Shown here: one piece after another, positions 8,327 to 15,916 of the stretch | Layout of the letters: each line of letters starts with the position of its first letter | Position numbering within the stretch: position 1 is the first letter of the stretch | Assembly: GCA_029907205.1 (NCBI GenBank) | Contig: JARYMI010000026.1 | Coordinates: 1 to 43,870, forward strand | Source of the DNA: Clostridiales bacterium | GTDB taxonomy: Bacteria; Acidobacteriota; Aminicenantia; Aminicenantales; UBA8522 | Length of the DNA stretch: 43,870 nucleotides | Reading direction: 5' to 3' | The notes under the pieces: model-generated | The model's input: only the letters and a program-made list of their open reading frames with translations | Databases searched by the model: none | What the model was told of the DNA's origin: nothing | Translations under genes and position numbers: made by a program

Positions 8327-8728
8327 ATGGATGAGGCGAATCTTCTAAAAAAACTCGACAGAGTCCAGGCCCCGCCTGGCTTTGAGCAGAAAGTCATGGC
8401 TCAGCTTTCCCTCAGGAAGAGGACCGAGAGGGAAAGAAGGAGAGTGTTCGGGCTTTCTCTGGCAGGCGCGTTTGCCTCTTTTCTGGCGGTTCTTGTCCTG
8501 GTCAACGTGTTTGTCCTCCAGAAGAAGACGCCGCTCGGACTCGCGGACAACGAGAGGGGCTCTTATCCCATCTCGGGAGTCGGATTGAAGCCGATGTCGA
8601 GCCAGACCATCCCCGTCATCGAGACTCTTGATTACGCGACGGAAATCCGGAGTAAGTCTTCTGAGCCGGGGGTGATCTATCTTCTGGAACATGTCACCGA
8701 CACCGCAATAAGAGAAATCAAATACTGA
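8327..8728 (+). CDS. Putative membrane anti-sigma factor, single transmembrane helix
   Basis: 133 residues from the ATG at 8327 (AGGAGA six bases upstream); an alternative ATG at 8312 lies just after the sigma factor stop. The N-terminal 45 residues are charged and cytoplasmic (FEQKVMAQLSLRKR). One hydrophobic helix follows (LAGAFASFLAVLVLVNVFVL), then an outside domain of about 75 residues. No zinc-binding HxxxCxxC motif is seen, and I recognise no domain. The anti-sigma role rests on topology and position between an ECF sigma factor and an HtrA-like protein. The C-terminal part would be the periplasmic sensor that such systems usually have cut by proteolysis. Confidence 0.65.
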   Translation: MDEANLLKKLDRVQAPPGFEQKVMAQLSLRKRTERERRRVFGLSLAGAFASFLAVLVLVNVFVLQKKTPLGLADNERGSYPISGVGLKPMSSQTIPVIETLDYATEIRSKSSEPGVIYLLEHVTDTAIREIKY

Positions 8729-8739
8729 GGAGGTTTCAG

Positions 8740-10434
8740 ATGATGAAAAAGAATATCACACTCAGGCTGAGTTTGATGGTATTAGCGGCATTCCTAACAT
8801 TGACTCTGGCGGGAGCGGCCAGGGGCCCCGCCCTTGACGAAAACACGGTCGAGAATATCTCTAAGAAAATATTCCCTAGCGTCGTCAAAGTGGAAACGCG
8901 CAACGGGATGACAAGAGTGGCGACCGGTGTCATCATCGACAAAGAAGGCTCGATCGTCACGACGGCGCTTGTCTCCCCCCGGGACGAGAAGATAATTGTC
9001 ACCACCACAGACGGAAAGCGGACAGAAGCCAAGTTCCTCGGTCTGGACCCAGAAACCAGCCTGGCTCTTATTCAGATCAAAGAGAAAAACCTTGAACCCA
9101 TCACCCTGGCCAAGACGAGCGGACTTTCTCCCGGCTCCTGGGTCGGCGTCATCAGCATTTCACCAGAAAACACTCCAGCCGTCACCCAGGGAATCGTGAG
9201 CTCCATCGCCCCGGACAAGCTCCGATTGAACGTCTGGGTGACGCGCGGCGCAAGCGGCAGCCCGGTGGTCAACAGGGACGGGCAGATGGTCGGCCTGCTG
9301 CGGGGAATCTACACGGAAGACCATCCCGTCGTTTTCGAGTTCAGGGAGAAGGAAATCGTCGGCTCGGGTTATGTTTTCAGCCGGGCCGAGGCCCCTTCAT
9401 CAGGGATGGCTCTGGCTGTTCCCGTGGATATCGTCGCGATGGTCAGCGCTGAAATCAAGGAAAAGGGCAAGGTCAGCCGCGGCTGGATGGGCGTATCCAT
9501 TTCTGAAAATGACAGAGGTCAAGTTGAGATCAACGACGTTGAATCTGACAGCCCGGCCGAGCTCGCTGGCCTTAAAAAGGGAGATATTCTTCTCAAGATT
9601 GACGGCCGGCCGATAACTTCCGCCTCGATGTTTGTCTCCGAGATCAGGACAAGTAAACCTGGCCTGAACATCAAGCTCGAGGTTGAAAGATCCGGAAAAG
9701 CGACTGATGTTAAAGTGAAGCTGGGCGAGTATCCCGAAAAAGAGGCTAGGCGAGAACTAGAGCTTCGGTATCCGCGGCTTTTCCCCGCTCGGCCCTCCGA
9801 GCCGCTGAAGGTAGAACCCGAGAAAGCTCCGGAATTGCGGCTGAGGGAAATCTGGCCGCGCTGGGAAAAAAGAAAGTATATCGGGGTTTATCTTGAAGCC
9901 ATCAACAAAGAGTTGCTGGAGTACTTCGGTGTCAAAGAGGGAAGCGGACTTCTCGTGACGAGGCTGACAAAGGACGGCCCTGCTGAGAAAGCGGGGCTGA
10001 AAGTCGGAGACGTCATCATCCGAGTCAACGGGAAGCGGGTTGATTCAGTGGACGAATTAAGCGAGCTGATTCAGGACAGGAAGAGAGGCGACAGGGTCAA
10101 GATCGAAGTCATCCGTAATAAAAAACCGATGGACATTGAGGTGGAAGTCGAGGAAGAAGAAAGACAGGGGTTAGGCTGGAGTTTCAGCGTCAGCCCAGAA
10201 GCCTGGGGCGATTTTAGCGAAGAATTGGCGCGGCAGTTCGAAAAATCACGGCAGGTTTATGAGAAGACCGCCCAGCAAAGCCTGGAGAAAATGAAGAAAT
10301 TGAAAGAAGAGATGCTCGAACAGAGCGAAAAGCTTAAACAAGAGAAAGAAAAAATTTACGAGAAGAGCAAGGAAGAAGCTCAGAAACTCATCAAAGGACT
10401 CTTGACCGGAGACCGTGTCGTCTTCAGGGTTTAA
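8740..10434 (+). CDS. Exported HtrA/DegP-like protein with two PDZ domains and a degenerate catalytic triad
   Basis: 564 residues with an N-terminal signal peptide (cut near GAARG). Trypsin-like domain about 35-240, PDZ1 about 245-330, PDZ2 about 378-470, then a charged coiled coil (about 495-555). The nucleophile Ser172 is kept in RGASGSPVVN. At the His position (normally TNxHV) the sequence is TTALV, giving Leu77, and at the Asp position (normally TDLAxLxI) it is TSLALIQI, giving Ser107. So two of three triad residues are lost and peptidase activity is unlikely. It may instead bind unfolded outer-membrane proteins through the PDZ domains and signal to the anti-sigma factor. It is last in the sigma operon, with AGGAGG before the start. 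Confidence 0.88.
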   Translation: MMKKNITLRLSLMVLAAFLTLTLAGAARGPALDENTVENISKKIFPSVVKVETRNGMTRVATGVIIDKEGSIVTTALVSPRDEKIIVTTTDGKRTEAKFLGLDPETSLALIQIKEKNLEPITLAKTSGLSPGSWVGVISISPENTPAVTQGIVSSIAPDKLRLNVWVTRGASGSPVVNRDGQMVGLLRGIYTEDHPVVFEFREKEIVGSGYVFSRAEAPSSGMALAVPVDIVAMVSAEIKEKGKVSRGWMGVSISENDRGQVEINDVESDSPAELAGLKKGDILLKIDGRPITSASMFVSEIRTSKPGLNIKLEVERSGKATDVKVKLGEYPEKEARRELELRYPRLFPARPSEPLKVEPEKAPELRLREIWPRWEKRKYIGVYLEAINKELLEYFGVKEGSGLLVTRLTKDGPAEKAGLKVGDVIIRVNGKRVDSVDELSELIQDRKRGDRVKIEVIRNKKPMDIEVEVEEEERQGLGWSFSVSPEAWGDFSEELARQFEKSRQVYEKTAQQSLEKMKKLKEEMLEQSEKLKQEKEKIYEKSKEEAQKLIKGLLTGDRVVFRV

Positions 10435-10436
10435 GC

Positions 10437-10459
10437 GCAAAAAACGGGAGTGAAACTCC
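10437..10459 (-). terminator. Terminator for the heptose/TrmH operon (minus strand)
   Basis: Read on the minus strand, GGAG-TTTCA-CTCC is followed by CG and six T (10442-10437 region), placed about 60 bases after the trmH stop. The stem is only four to five pairs, so it is modest. Confidence 0.4.
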
Positions 10460-10473
10460 TGTATCCATCTCTC

Positions 10474-10516
10474 AGCAGGGGGATCTTACAGGAAGGTAGG
10501 ACCCCTTGCTTTTTAT
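10474..10516 (+). terminator. Terminator after the HtrA-like gene
   Basis: AGCAGGGG (10474-10481) pairs with CCCCTTGCT (10502-10510), one base bulged, followed by TTTTTATTT. It lies 40 bases after the plus-strand stop and just before the converging trmH end, so it fits a Rho-independent terminator. Confidence 0.6.
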
Positions 10517-10517
10517 T

Positions 10518-11123
10518 TCAATCGCTTGGGTCGTCGCTTTTGCGGCGGTGAAGCCATTTCCTGAGATAGCTCTCGAATTCCTCATCAGATAACCTTATTT
10601 TTTCATAGAATCCCCGGTCCCAGCGCTGCTTCAGCGCCTCATAGAGGATAATGGCCGCGGAGACCGAAAGATTGAGGCTTTCGACCATCCCCAGCATGGG
10701 GATTTTGATGATATAGTCTGCTAACTCTAGGGCAGTCGGCGATACTCCCTCTGCCTCGCTGCCGAAGACGATGGCCAGGGACTGAGTGTAGTCGAGCTCA
10801 GTGTAATTGATGGCCTCCTTGCCCAGATGCGTCACTGCCACTTTGAACCCCTTTTCTTTGAGCGGCAGCAGGCACTCGCTTGCCGAGGAATAGACGCGTG
10901 TCTCAACCCACTTTTCCGCCCGCGTCGAAATGGCCCTGTTGAGGACAAAGGCATCCGGTTGAGGAGAGATGATATCGACATAAAGGACGCCGGCCGCGTC
11001 GCAGGTCCTGATGACCGCGCTGGCGTTGTGGGCGATCGTGACGCCCTCAAGCACAACCCGAAGGTCAGGCTGGCGCAGTGAAAGCATGCGTCTGACTTTC
11101 CTGATTCTTTCCGCTGTGGGCAC
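10518..11123 (-). CDS. trmH: tRNA (guanosine-2'-O-)-methyltransferase, TrmH/SpoU family
   Basis: 201 residues from a GTG at 11123, chosen because the family N-terminus (PTxxRxxxxxxxLxxRQPDL) begins there and the stop of the upstream gene is 24 bases away; an ATG at 11189 would overlap that gene. It methylates the ribose of G18 in tRNA with SAM. The SpoU knot motifs are all present: ENVxxxHNxSAIIRT-like (EGVTIAHNASAVIRTCDAAGV), IVFGSEAEGVS and IPMLGMVESLNLSVSAAIILYEA. The basic C-terminal tail matches TrmH rather than RlmB or TrmL. It is the last gene of the heptose operon, with no evident functional link to it. Confidence 0.88.
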   Translation of the reverse strand: MPTAERIRKVRRMLSLRQPDLRVVLEGVTIAHNASAVIRTCDAAGVLYVDIISPQPDAFVLNRAISTRAEKWVETRVYSSASECLLPLKEKGFKVAVTHLGKEAINYTELDYTQSLAIVFGSEAEGVSPTALELADYIIKIPMLGMVESLNLSVSAAIILYEALKQRWDRGFYEKIRLSDEEFESYLRKWLHRRKSDDPSD

Positions 11124-11146
11124 GGGAAAAATATAGCAGAGCAATC

Positions 11147-11704
11147 TCAGCGATTCAACAGCAGAACCTTGCCGGCCAGGGTCAACCACAACGCCACGGT
11201 CGCGATGAGAGCCCGGTATTCTTTGTTCTGTTTATAAAGCGCCCAGCTGAATTTTTCCCGAGAGGCGTGGTTGCATCTCAAAGGCGAGGGGAAAAAGAGG
11301 GGCACCTTTTTCCTGTATTCCTCGTACTGTATCGGGAAAAGCTCCTTCATCCGCTTTCTTTCCTGGACGATAATGAGCGGGTAGAAAACAGCGAAATACA
11401 CGATGAAGAGCCAGACGATCCACCAGGAACGCGACCCGGCCGCAATGCCCGCTCCCAGGATGAAGTTCCCCAGGTAAAGCGGATTCCTGGAGTACCGGTA
11501 GGGACCTGATACAGTTAGCCTTTTCTCCTTGCGCAAATGGCCTGAGGCCCAGGTCCGGATGGCGAGGCCGAGGACTGAGATGGAGACGCCGATGAGAATT
11601 GAGGCCCAGTTGGGAGTGGCCAGAAGAACAACCGCCGCGGCTGCCAGTGAGCCGGTCCTGACCCGGATCCTGCTGAGGATTTCTTTGGGGCCAAAATCAC
11701 TCAT
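11147..11704 (-). CDS. Isoprenylcysteine carboxyl methyltransferase-like (ICMT/PEMT) membrane methyltransferase
   Basis: 185 residues with several hydrophobic segments (about 18-50, 88-112, 160-182). The ICMT/phospholipid methyltransferase core is visible: RTWASGHLRK, LTVSGPYRYSRNPLYLGNF, and a C-terminal ERxxxxxFxxxYxxYxxKVP pattern (QERKRMKELFPIQYEEYRKKVPLF), which binds SAM. In bacteria the substrate is mostly unknown; lipids or small membrane molecules are likely. Its start overlaps the heptosyltransferase end by eight bases. The link to lipopolysaccharide synthesis is only by operon context. Confidence 0.8.
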   Translation of the reverse strand: MSDFGPKEILSRIRVRTGSLAAAAVVLLATPNWASILIGVSISVLGLAIRTWASGHLRKEKRLTVSGPYRYSRNPLYLGNFILGAGIAAGSRSWWIVWLFIVYFAVFYPLIIVQERKRMKELFPIQYEEYRKKVPLFFPSPLRCNHASREKFSWALYKQNKEYRALIATVALWLTLAGKVLLLNR

Positions 11705-12698
11705 GGCTTTCCCATGCTTCCTTTATCGCTTCAACGGCATCTTCGACCTTGAGGGCTTTGAGGCAGTCGAGCGTCGAGCAGGTTTTTTTATAGCAAGGGT
11801 TGCAGTCTAACTTATGAAAAACAACTCTGTCAGACGGCCTGAAAGGCCCGTTGCGGCGCGGGTTGGTGGGGCCAAAAAGGCCAACGACTGGGGTGGAAAG
11901 GGCACACGCAGCCTGAAGGGCAAACGTGTCACCGCTCACCAGGAGCGCTGCCTTTTTAATCAAGGCAAGGACCTCTTTGATCGTCAGAAAAGGGGAGAGG
12001 AGCACCCCTGTCCTCTCGTGCACTTGCAGGGCCAGGTTTTTCTCTTCCTCGTTCCCCCAGAGAAGAAGAGGAGAAGACCCTTCGAACTGAATTTTCTTGA
12101 TCAATTCTTCCCATTTTTCCGGAAACCACCGTTTTGTCTCCCAGGCGGCTCCAAGGTTATAGACGATCAATTTTTTGTTGTGCAGGAAGCCGGCTTCAGC
12201 GAGCTTGGCATCAACAGATGCGACGACTTCAGCGGGAAGCAAGAGAGGAAACTCATAGTTATCATCCTTGATCCCTAGCGGCCTGAGGAGCCTGAGGTTT
12301 TTGCTGATAACATGGACATCCGATTCATCGACATAGTCGATTTTTTCCGTGTAAAACAGGGAGGCAAGCGGCTCTCTCAGGTTTTTCTTATGGAAGCCTA
12401 TTCTTCGCCGGGAACGGGAGAGATAAGCCAGAAAAGCAGATTTGACCAGCCCCTGGAAATCGAGCGCCGTCCGCTCTTTTTGCCGGATATCGTTTGCGCT
12501 CTTTCGCCACTTTTTCCTGTCGACGACGGCAATTTTGTCCAGGCCCGGGATAAGGTCCAAAATTTCTTTTCCGTTTTCCTCGACAGCCCAGGTAATCGTT
12601 GACCCGGGAAAGCGTCGCCGCAAGGCCGAAAAGGCGGGAAGAGTGTGGATGATGTCTCCCAAAGAGCTTAGCTTGATGATGAGAAAGTTCTCCTTCAT
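11697..12698 (-). CDS. Glycosyltransferase family 9 (ADP-heptose:LPS heptosyltransferase)
   Basis: 333 residues, GT-B fold. The N-terminal stretch IIKLSSLGDIIHTLPAFSAL is the hallmark of WaaC/WaaF heptosyltransferases. The C-terminal half keeps LVSGDTFALQAACALSTPVVGLFGPTNPRRNGPF for the ADP-sugar and ends with a Cys-rich CNPCYKKTCSTLDC segment common in this family. It adds heptose to the lipid A-core acceptor on the cytoplasmic face of the inner membrane. It overlaps the adenylyltransferase stop by four bases (ATGA), so translation is probably coupled. Whether it corresponds to heptosyltransferase I or II cannot be told from sequence alone; the SSLGDIIHTLPA form is closer to WaaC. Confidence 0.88.
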   Translation of the reverse strand: MKENFLIIKLSSLGDIIHTLPAFSALRRRFPGSTITWAVEENGKEILDLIPGLDKIAVVDRKKWRKSANDIRQKERTALDFQGLVKSAFLAYLSRSRRRIGFHKKNLREPLASLFYTEKIDYVDESDVHVISKNLRLLRPLGIKDDNYEFPLLLPAEVVASVDAKLAEAGFLHNKKLIVYNLGAAWETKRWFPEKWEELIKKIQFEGSSPLLLWGNEEEKNLALQVHERTGVLLSPFLTIKEVLALIKKAALLVSGDTFALQAACALSTPVVGLFGPTNPRRNGPFRPSDRVVFHKLDCNPCYKKTCSTLDCLKALKVEDAVEAIKEAWESHE

Positions 12699-13171
12699 TC
12701 TTTGCCTGCAACGATTTTTCTAATGATGTCCGAGGCGTTGCGGATTTTTGGGCCTCCGGCGATAGCGACTTTCCCGCCGTACCGCCTGACGGCGTCCTTC
12801 TCGGGGACTGTTTCCTCCGTGTAGTCGGATCCTTTGACGTGGACATCTGGCTTAAGCGCAACGAGGACCTTTTCGACGTTTATCTGGGAGAAAATCGTGA
12901 CATAATCGACAAATGAGAAGGCAGAAAGAATTTCTGCCCGTTCTCTCTGGGGAAGAATAGGCCTTCCCTTGCCCTTGAGTTTTCTCACCGAGGAGTCGCT
13001 GTTGATGGCCACGACAAGGATATCTCCCTTTGCCTTGGCTTCGCGCAAATAGCGGATGTGCCCGACGTGGAAAAGGTCGAAGCAGCCGTTTGCCAGGACG
13101 ATTGTTTTACCGCCCTCTTTTTCCTCCGCGACAATCTTTTCGAGTTCTTTAAGAGCCTTCAGTTTTTTCAA
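12695..13171 (-). CDS. rfaE2: D-glycero-beta-D-manno-heptose 1-phosphate adenylyltransferase
   Basis: 158 residues starting at TTG 13171, one base after the kinase stop. It makes ADP-heptose from heptose-1-phosphate and ATP. The nucleotidyltransferase motif NGCFDLFHVGHIRYL (HxGH type) and the later VKGSDYTEET and GGPKIRNASDII segments fit RfaE domain II. In E. coli this domain is fused to the kinase as HldE; here the two are separate adjacent genes. A stand-alone glycerol-3-phosphate cytidylyltransferase is the related alternative, excluded by the kinase neighbour and the RNAS motif. Confidence 0.92.
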   Translation of the reverse strand: MKKLKALKELEKIVAEEKEGGKTIVLANGCFDLFHVGHIRYLREAKAKGDILVVAINSDSSVRKLKGKGRPILPQRERAEILSAFSFVDYVTIFSQINVEKVLVALKPDVHVKGSDYTEETVPEKDAVRRYGGKVAIAGGPKIRNASDIIRKIVAGKE

Positions 13172-13172
13172 T

Positions 13173-14174
13173 TCAGGACGAAATAGCCTCCTTGAGTTCC
13201 TCGACGGTCAGTGTTGCTGTCCCTTTTTTCATGACGACGACCCCCCCGGCATAGTTGGCGAGCGCGGAGGCCTCGCGGAAATTAGCGCCGCAAGCCAGGG
13301 CGAGGGTGAAGACGCTGATGACTGTGTCGCCGGCGCCGGTGACATCGACGATGTCGGTGGTCCCGTGAACGGGAATGATATAAGGCCGCTTGCTGGGCTC
13401 AAACATGGCCATGCCGCGCGATCCCCTGGTGATAAGCAGAGCCCGAGACTGGAGCTTTTTCAGGAGAAGGCTCCCTGTCTTTTTTAAGATTCGGATGTCA
13501 TCCCCGAGCTCGACCTGGAGCGCGGCCTCAGCTTCAGGCTCGTTTGGGGTGGCTGCCGTGACGCCTTTAAAGCGGAGGAGCCGAAAACGCGAATCAAGAG
13601 TCACTGGGAGATTCGCTCCTTTCCAGGCGGGCATGATGGACGAATAGACATCCTCCTCGACCGTCAGATAATTATAGTCGGATATCAAGAGGGCATCGGC
13701 CTGACGCTTGGCTTCGAGGAGGAACGAGGAGAGACGCTCCCGGAGCTTTTCGTCGGACGGCACATGAGCTTCTCTGTCTATCCTCAAGATTTGCTGCTTG
13801 CGCGTGTTTTCCTCTCCAGCGAGAATGCGCGTCTTGATCGGCGTCTGATAGGATTTCGTTTTATAAATATATTTAGTGGGGATTTTCTGGGCGCGGAGGA
13901 TGGCGATGATTTGCTCTCCCGGCTCGTCCCTGCCCACGACTCCGATGGGCAGGAGGTTTGCTCCCAGGGCTTTGAGGTTGAGGACAGAGTTCCCAGCTCC
14001 TCCCAGGGAAAAATCTTTCTTCAGGTATCTGAGAATGAGAACAGGCGCCTCTCGGGAGACGCGGCGCGTCGTGCCGCAGAGGTACTCATCGAGGATAAAA
14101 TCCCCCCAGACGGCGATCGTCTTGCCCGTAAACCGGTCGACAATGTCGAGAAGGACGCGCTTTTCTTTATCCAC
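13173..14174 (-). CDS. rfaE1: D-glycero-beta-D-manno-heptose-7-phosphate kinase
   Basis: 333 residues, PfkB/ribokinase fold, GTG start at 14174 behind GAGG. It phosphorylates heptose-7-phosphate at C1. The first PfkB signature is seen near FSLGGAGNSVLNLKALGAN, the adenine/anion-hole motif near the end is DVTGAGDTVISVFTLALA, and the middle holds TPNEPEAE. N-terminal IAVWGDFILDEYLCG is typical of RfaE1. First gene of the operon rfaE1-rfaE2-GT9-ICMT-trmH; it shows that the organism makes heptose-containing LPS or S-layer glycan. A heptose-bisphosphatase (GmhB) and isomerase are not in this window. Confidence 0.92.
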   Translation of the reverse strand: MDKEKRVLLDIVDRFTGKTIAVWGDFILDEYLCGTTRRVSREAPVLILRYLKKDFSLGGAGNSVLNLKALGANLLPIGVVGRDEPGEQIIAILRAQKIPTKYIYKTKSYQTPIKTRILAGEENTRKQQILRIDREAHVPSDEKLRERLSSFLLEAKRQADALLISDYNYLTVEEDVYSSIMPAWKGANLPVTLDSRFRLLRFKGVTAATPNEPEAEAALQVELGDDIRILKKTGSLLLKKLQSRALLITRGSRGMAMFEPSKRPYIIPVHGTTDIVDVTGAGDTVISVFTLALACGANFREASALANYAGGVVVMKKGTATLTVEELKEAISS

Positions 14175-14284
14175 TGATTTCCTCTGTTTTCAATCGGAAA
14201 TTTTTATCAGAATCGCCAAAAAAGGTCAAATGTCTGTCCCCCGAATTCACGTGTCCCTCGGATTATAAGCGATCACTTTCCAGA

Positions 14285-14313
14285 TTGAAAAAGTGGGCGA
14301 TTTCGCATATATT
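14285..14313 (+). promoter_or_regulatory. Sigma-70 promoter of tRNA-Leu
   Basis: TTGAAA (14285-14290), 17-base spacer, TATATT (14308-14313). Five of six bases match at the -10, and it ends 12 bases before the tRNA, which fits a start just upstream of the mature end. Confidence 0.65.
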
Positions 14314-14325
14314 GAGGAAGAACTT

Positions 14326-14411
14326 GCCGGAGTGGCGGAACTGGCAGACGCGCTGGACTCAAAATCCAGTGGACCGCAAGGCCCGTGTGGGTTCGATTCC
14401 CTCCTCCGGCA
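14326..14411 (+). tRNA. tRNA-Leu (anticodon CAA)
   Basis: The acceptor arms GCCGGAG (14326-14332) and CTCCGGC (14404-14410) pair fully. The anticodon stem CTGGA/TCCAG (14353-14357, 14365-14369) encloses the loop CTCAAAA with anticodon CAA at 14360-14362, reading UUG. A long variable arm (GGACCGCAAGGCCCGT region) is typical of class II tRNA-Leu, and the T-loop GGTTCGATTCC is canonical. The CCA end is not encoded. Confidence 0.95.
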
Positions 14412-14433
14412 CTCCTAACGTTCATTCCCGTTT

Positions 14434-14608
14434 AATTTAGGGGACGTCATACGTAATGCACATAATCCTATTTCCGGCGGGTTGGTGGCGCGTCTTGCAA
14501 ATAACTTGGCTTCGGAATAATCCGTCAGAACGCGCCGCTCCGCAAGCTTCTCGGCCGCATGAAGCTGGGCGAGCGGCCAACCTGATTCCGCAAAAAATCA
14601 CTGGCCTT
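14434..14608. repeat. Second, apparently one-ended copy of the GGGGAC...CATACGTAAT repeat and structured spacer
   Basis: GGGGACGTCATACGTAATGCAC (starting 14440) matches the left end of the 7556 element in 19 of 22 bases. No matching right end is found downstream. The stretch that follows contains several inverted repeats (GGCGCGT 14487-14493 with ACGCGCC 14530-14536; GGCCGC with GCGGCC near 14553-14578) and no plausible gene. On the other side of the tRNA, CTGTCCCCCGAATT (14234-14247) resembles a right end. Confidence 0.5.
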
Positions 14609-15734
14609 TTATCTCCATTCAAGGCTGTAGCGCTTCACAGACCGGAGTCCCTCCTCGTCTTCCTCAATCGCATAGAGTTTTCCGTGTGTGATCAGACGGG
14701 TTCTCTCGGGCAGCGGAACTCTGGCTATGTATCTTCCCTCGGCATCGAAAACGTCATAAGTGCTTCCTTTTGCTTCCTTCACCTTGGTATACGGCCTGAC
14801 AAAAAGCCAGCCTCGGTCGTCCATAGTGAAATCCTGAAAGGCGGGAAAATTTCTTGGCCATTCGACGCGAATTTCCGAAGGGGGGCCCTGGTCGCCCCAC
14901 ATTTCCTTGGCTTTATTCTCTCGATCCTCTTGGGTGAGTTTTTCAGGCCTGTAATCCTTGATAATTTTTTTAATGATCTTCCCGTCAGGGTTGACAATGT
15001 GGAATTCATATTCTGTCGTTATTCCCCAGAGAACATTGCCTTCCTCTGTCATTCGAAATAAAGGAGGGGAAAGTACGGGTTGATAACAGGATACCTGGCG
15101 ATGGGCACAGGGGCGATCGTGTAGAGCGGCTCCAGGCTTGAGGTGAACCTCACGAGCACCGACCTTGCTTCCCGGTCCATGATCGTGTGGCTGCCCACGA
15201 TATTTCCCTTAGAATCTGTTTGGGCCCGGGTAAACATCCACATTTTTCCCGCCGAAAGTTCTTTTAAAAACTCTCCGTCAAGCTTAAACAAAAGCAAGCG
15301 CCGCGACGGGGAGTCGCAGACGAGAATTTCCTCCTTCGAAGTAACATGGAAATCCGACGGGTTCTGGAATTCTCCCGGCCCCTGACCCTTCTTGCCGATT
15401 GCCCTGATAAACTTCCCCTGGCGGTCGAAAACTTTGATGTTGACCGCTGTACGGTCAAGGATGTAGATGTTGCCCGCCCCATCCGCATCCACGTCCGTCG
15501 GGTTGAGAAGCATCGATTCTTCAGTTTTCCATCCTGGCCCCACGGATAAATCTTCTTTTAAGGACAATCCGGTCGGAACGCCACGCGGGGGAGCAGGGTC
15601 CCTTGGGTTATACACGATCGTAACGCCGTTCTCTATTTTGATCTTGACCTGATCTCCGTAAACCCAGCCTGAAGCAAGGAAACTCAAGAGAAGAAAAAAA
15701 GGAAAGGTCTCGCTCCGGAACGCAAAACTTTCAT
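14609..15734 (-). pseudogene. Exported six-bladed beta-propeller (NHL/DUF4934-like) protein with two frameshifts
   Basis: Two open stretches (15687-15049 and 15052-14609) together encode one propeller of about 370 residues: NPTDVDADGAGNIYILDR, FQNPSDFHVTSKEEILVCD and DDRGWLFV blades. The frame is broken at about 15050, where adding one T to TATTTCGA would give LYFRMTEEGN without a stop. The start is also broken: an ATG at 15734 with GGGGAGG upstream opens a signal peptide, but a run of seven T (15691-15697 as A on plus) shifts the frame; eight T would restore ...FLFFLLLSFLASGWVYGDQ. Both defects are one missing T in a T run, so sequencing/assembly error and genuine decay are both possible. 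Function of the intact protein is unknown. Confidence 0.7.
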
Positions 15735-15916
15735 TTTGGCCTCCCCAATTTTTTGTTTACTGCCGTCCTTTACATTAACATGATTAGAGCCTGGACACAA
15801 TCCCCTGAAGGCAACGACAGGTCAAAATCCGCGCTTGCATTGCCCGTGGACTTGTCGTAAAAATAGATTAACGCTTTGATCAGCTTTGATAAGACTTTTG
15901 TAATGGAGGAGGGCAC

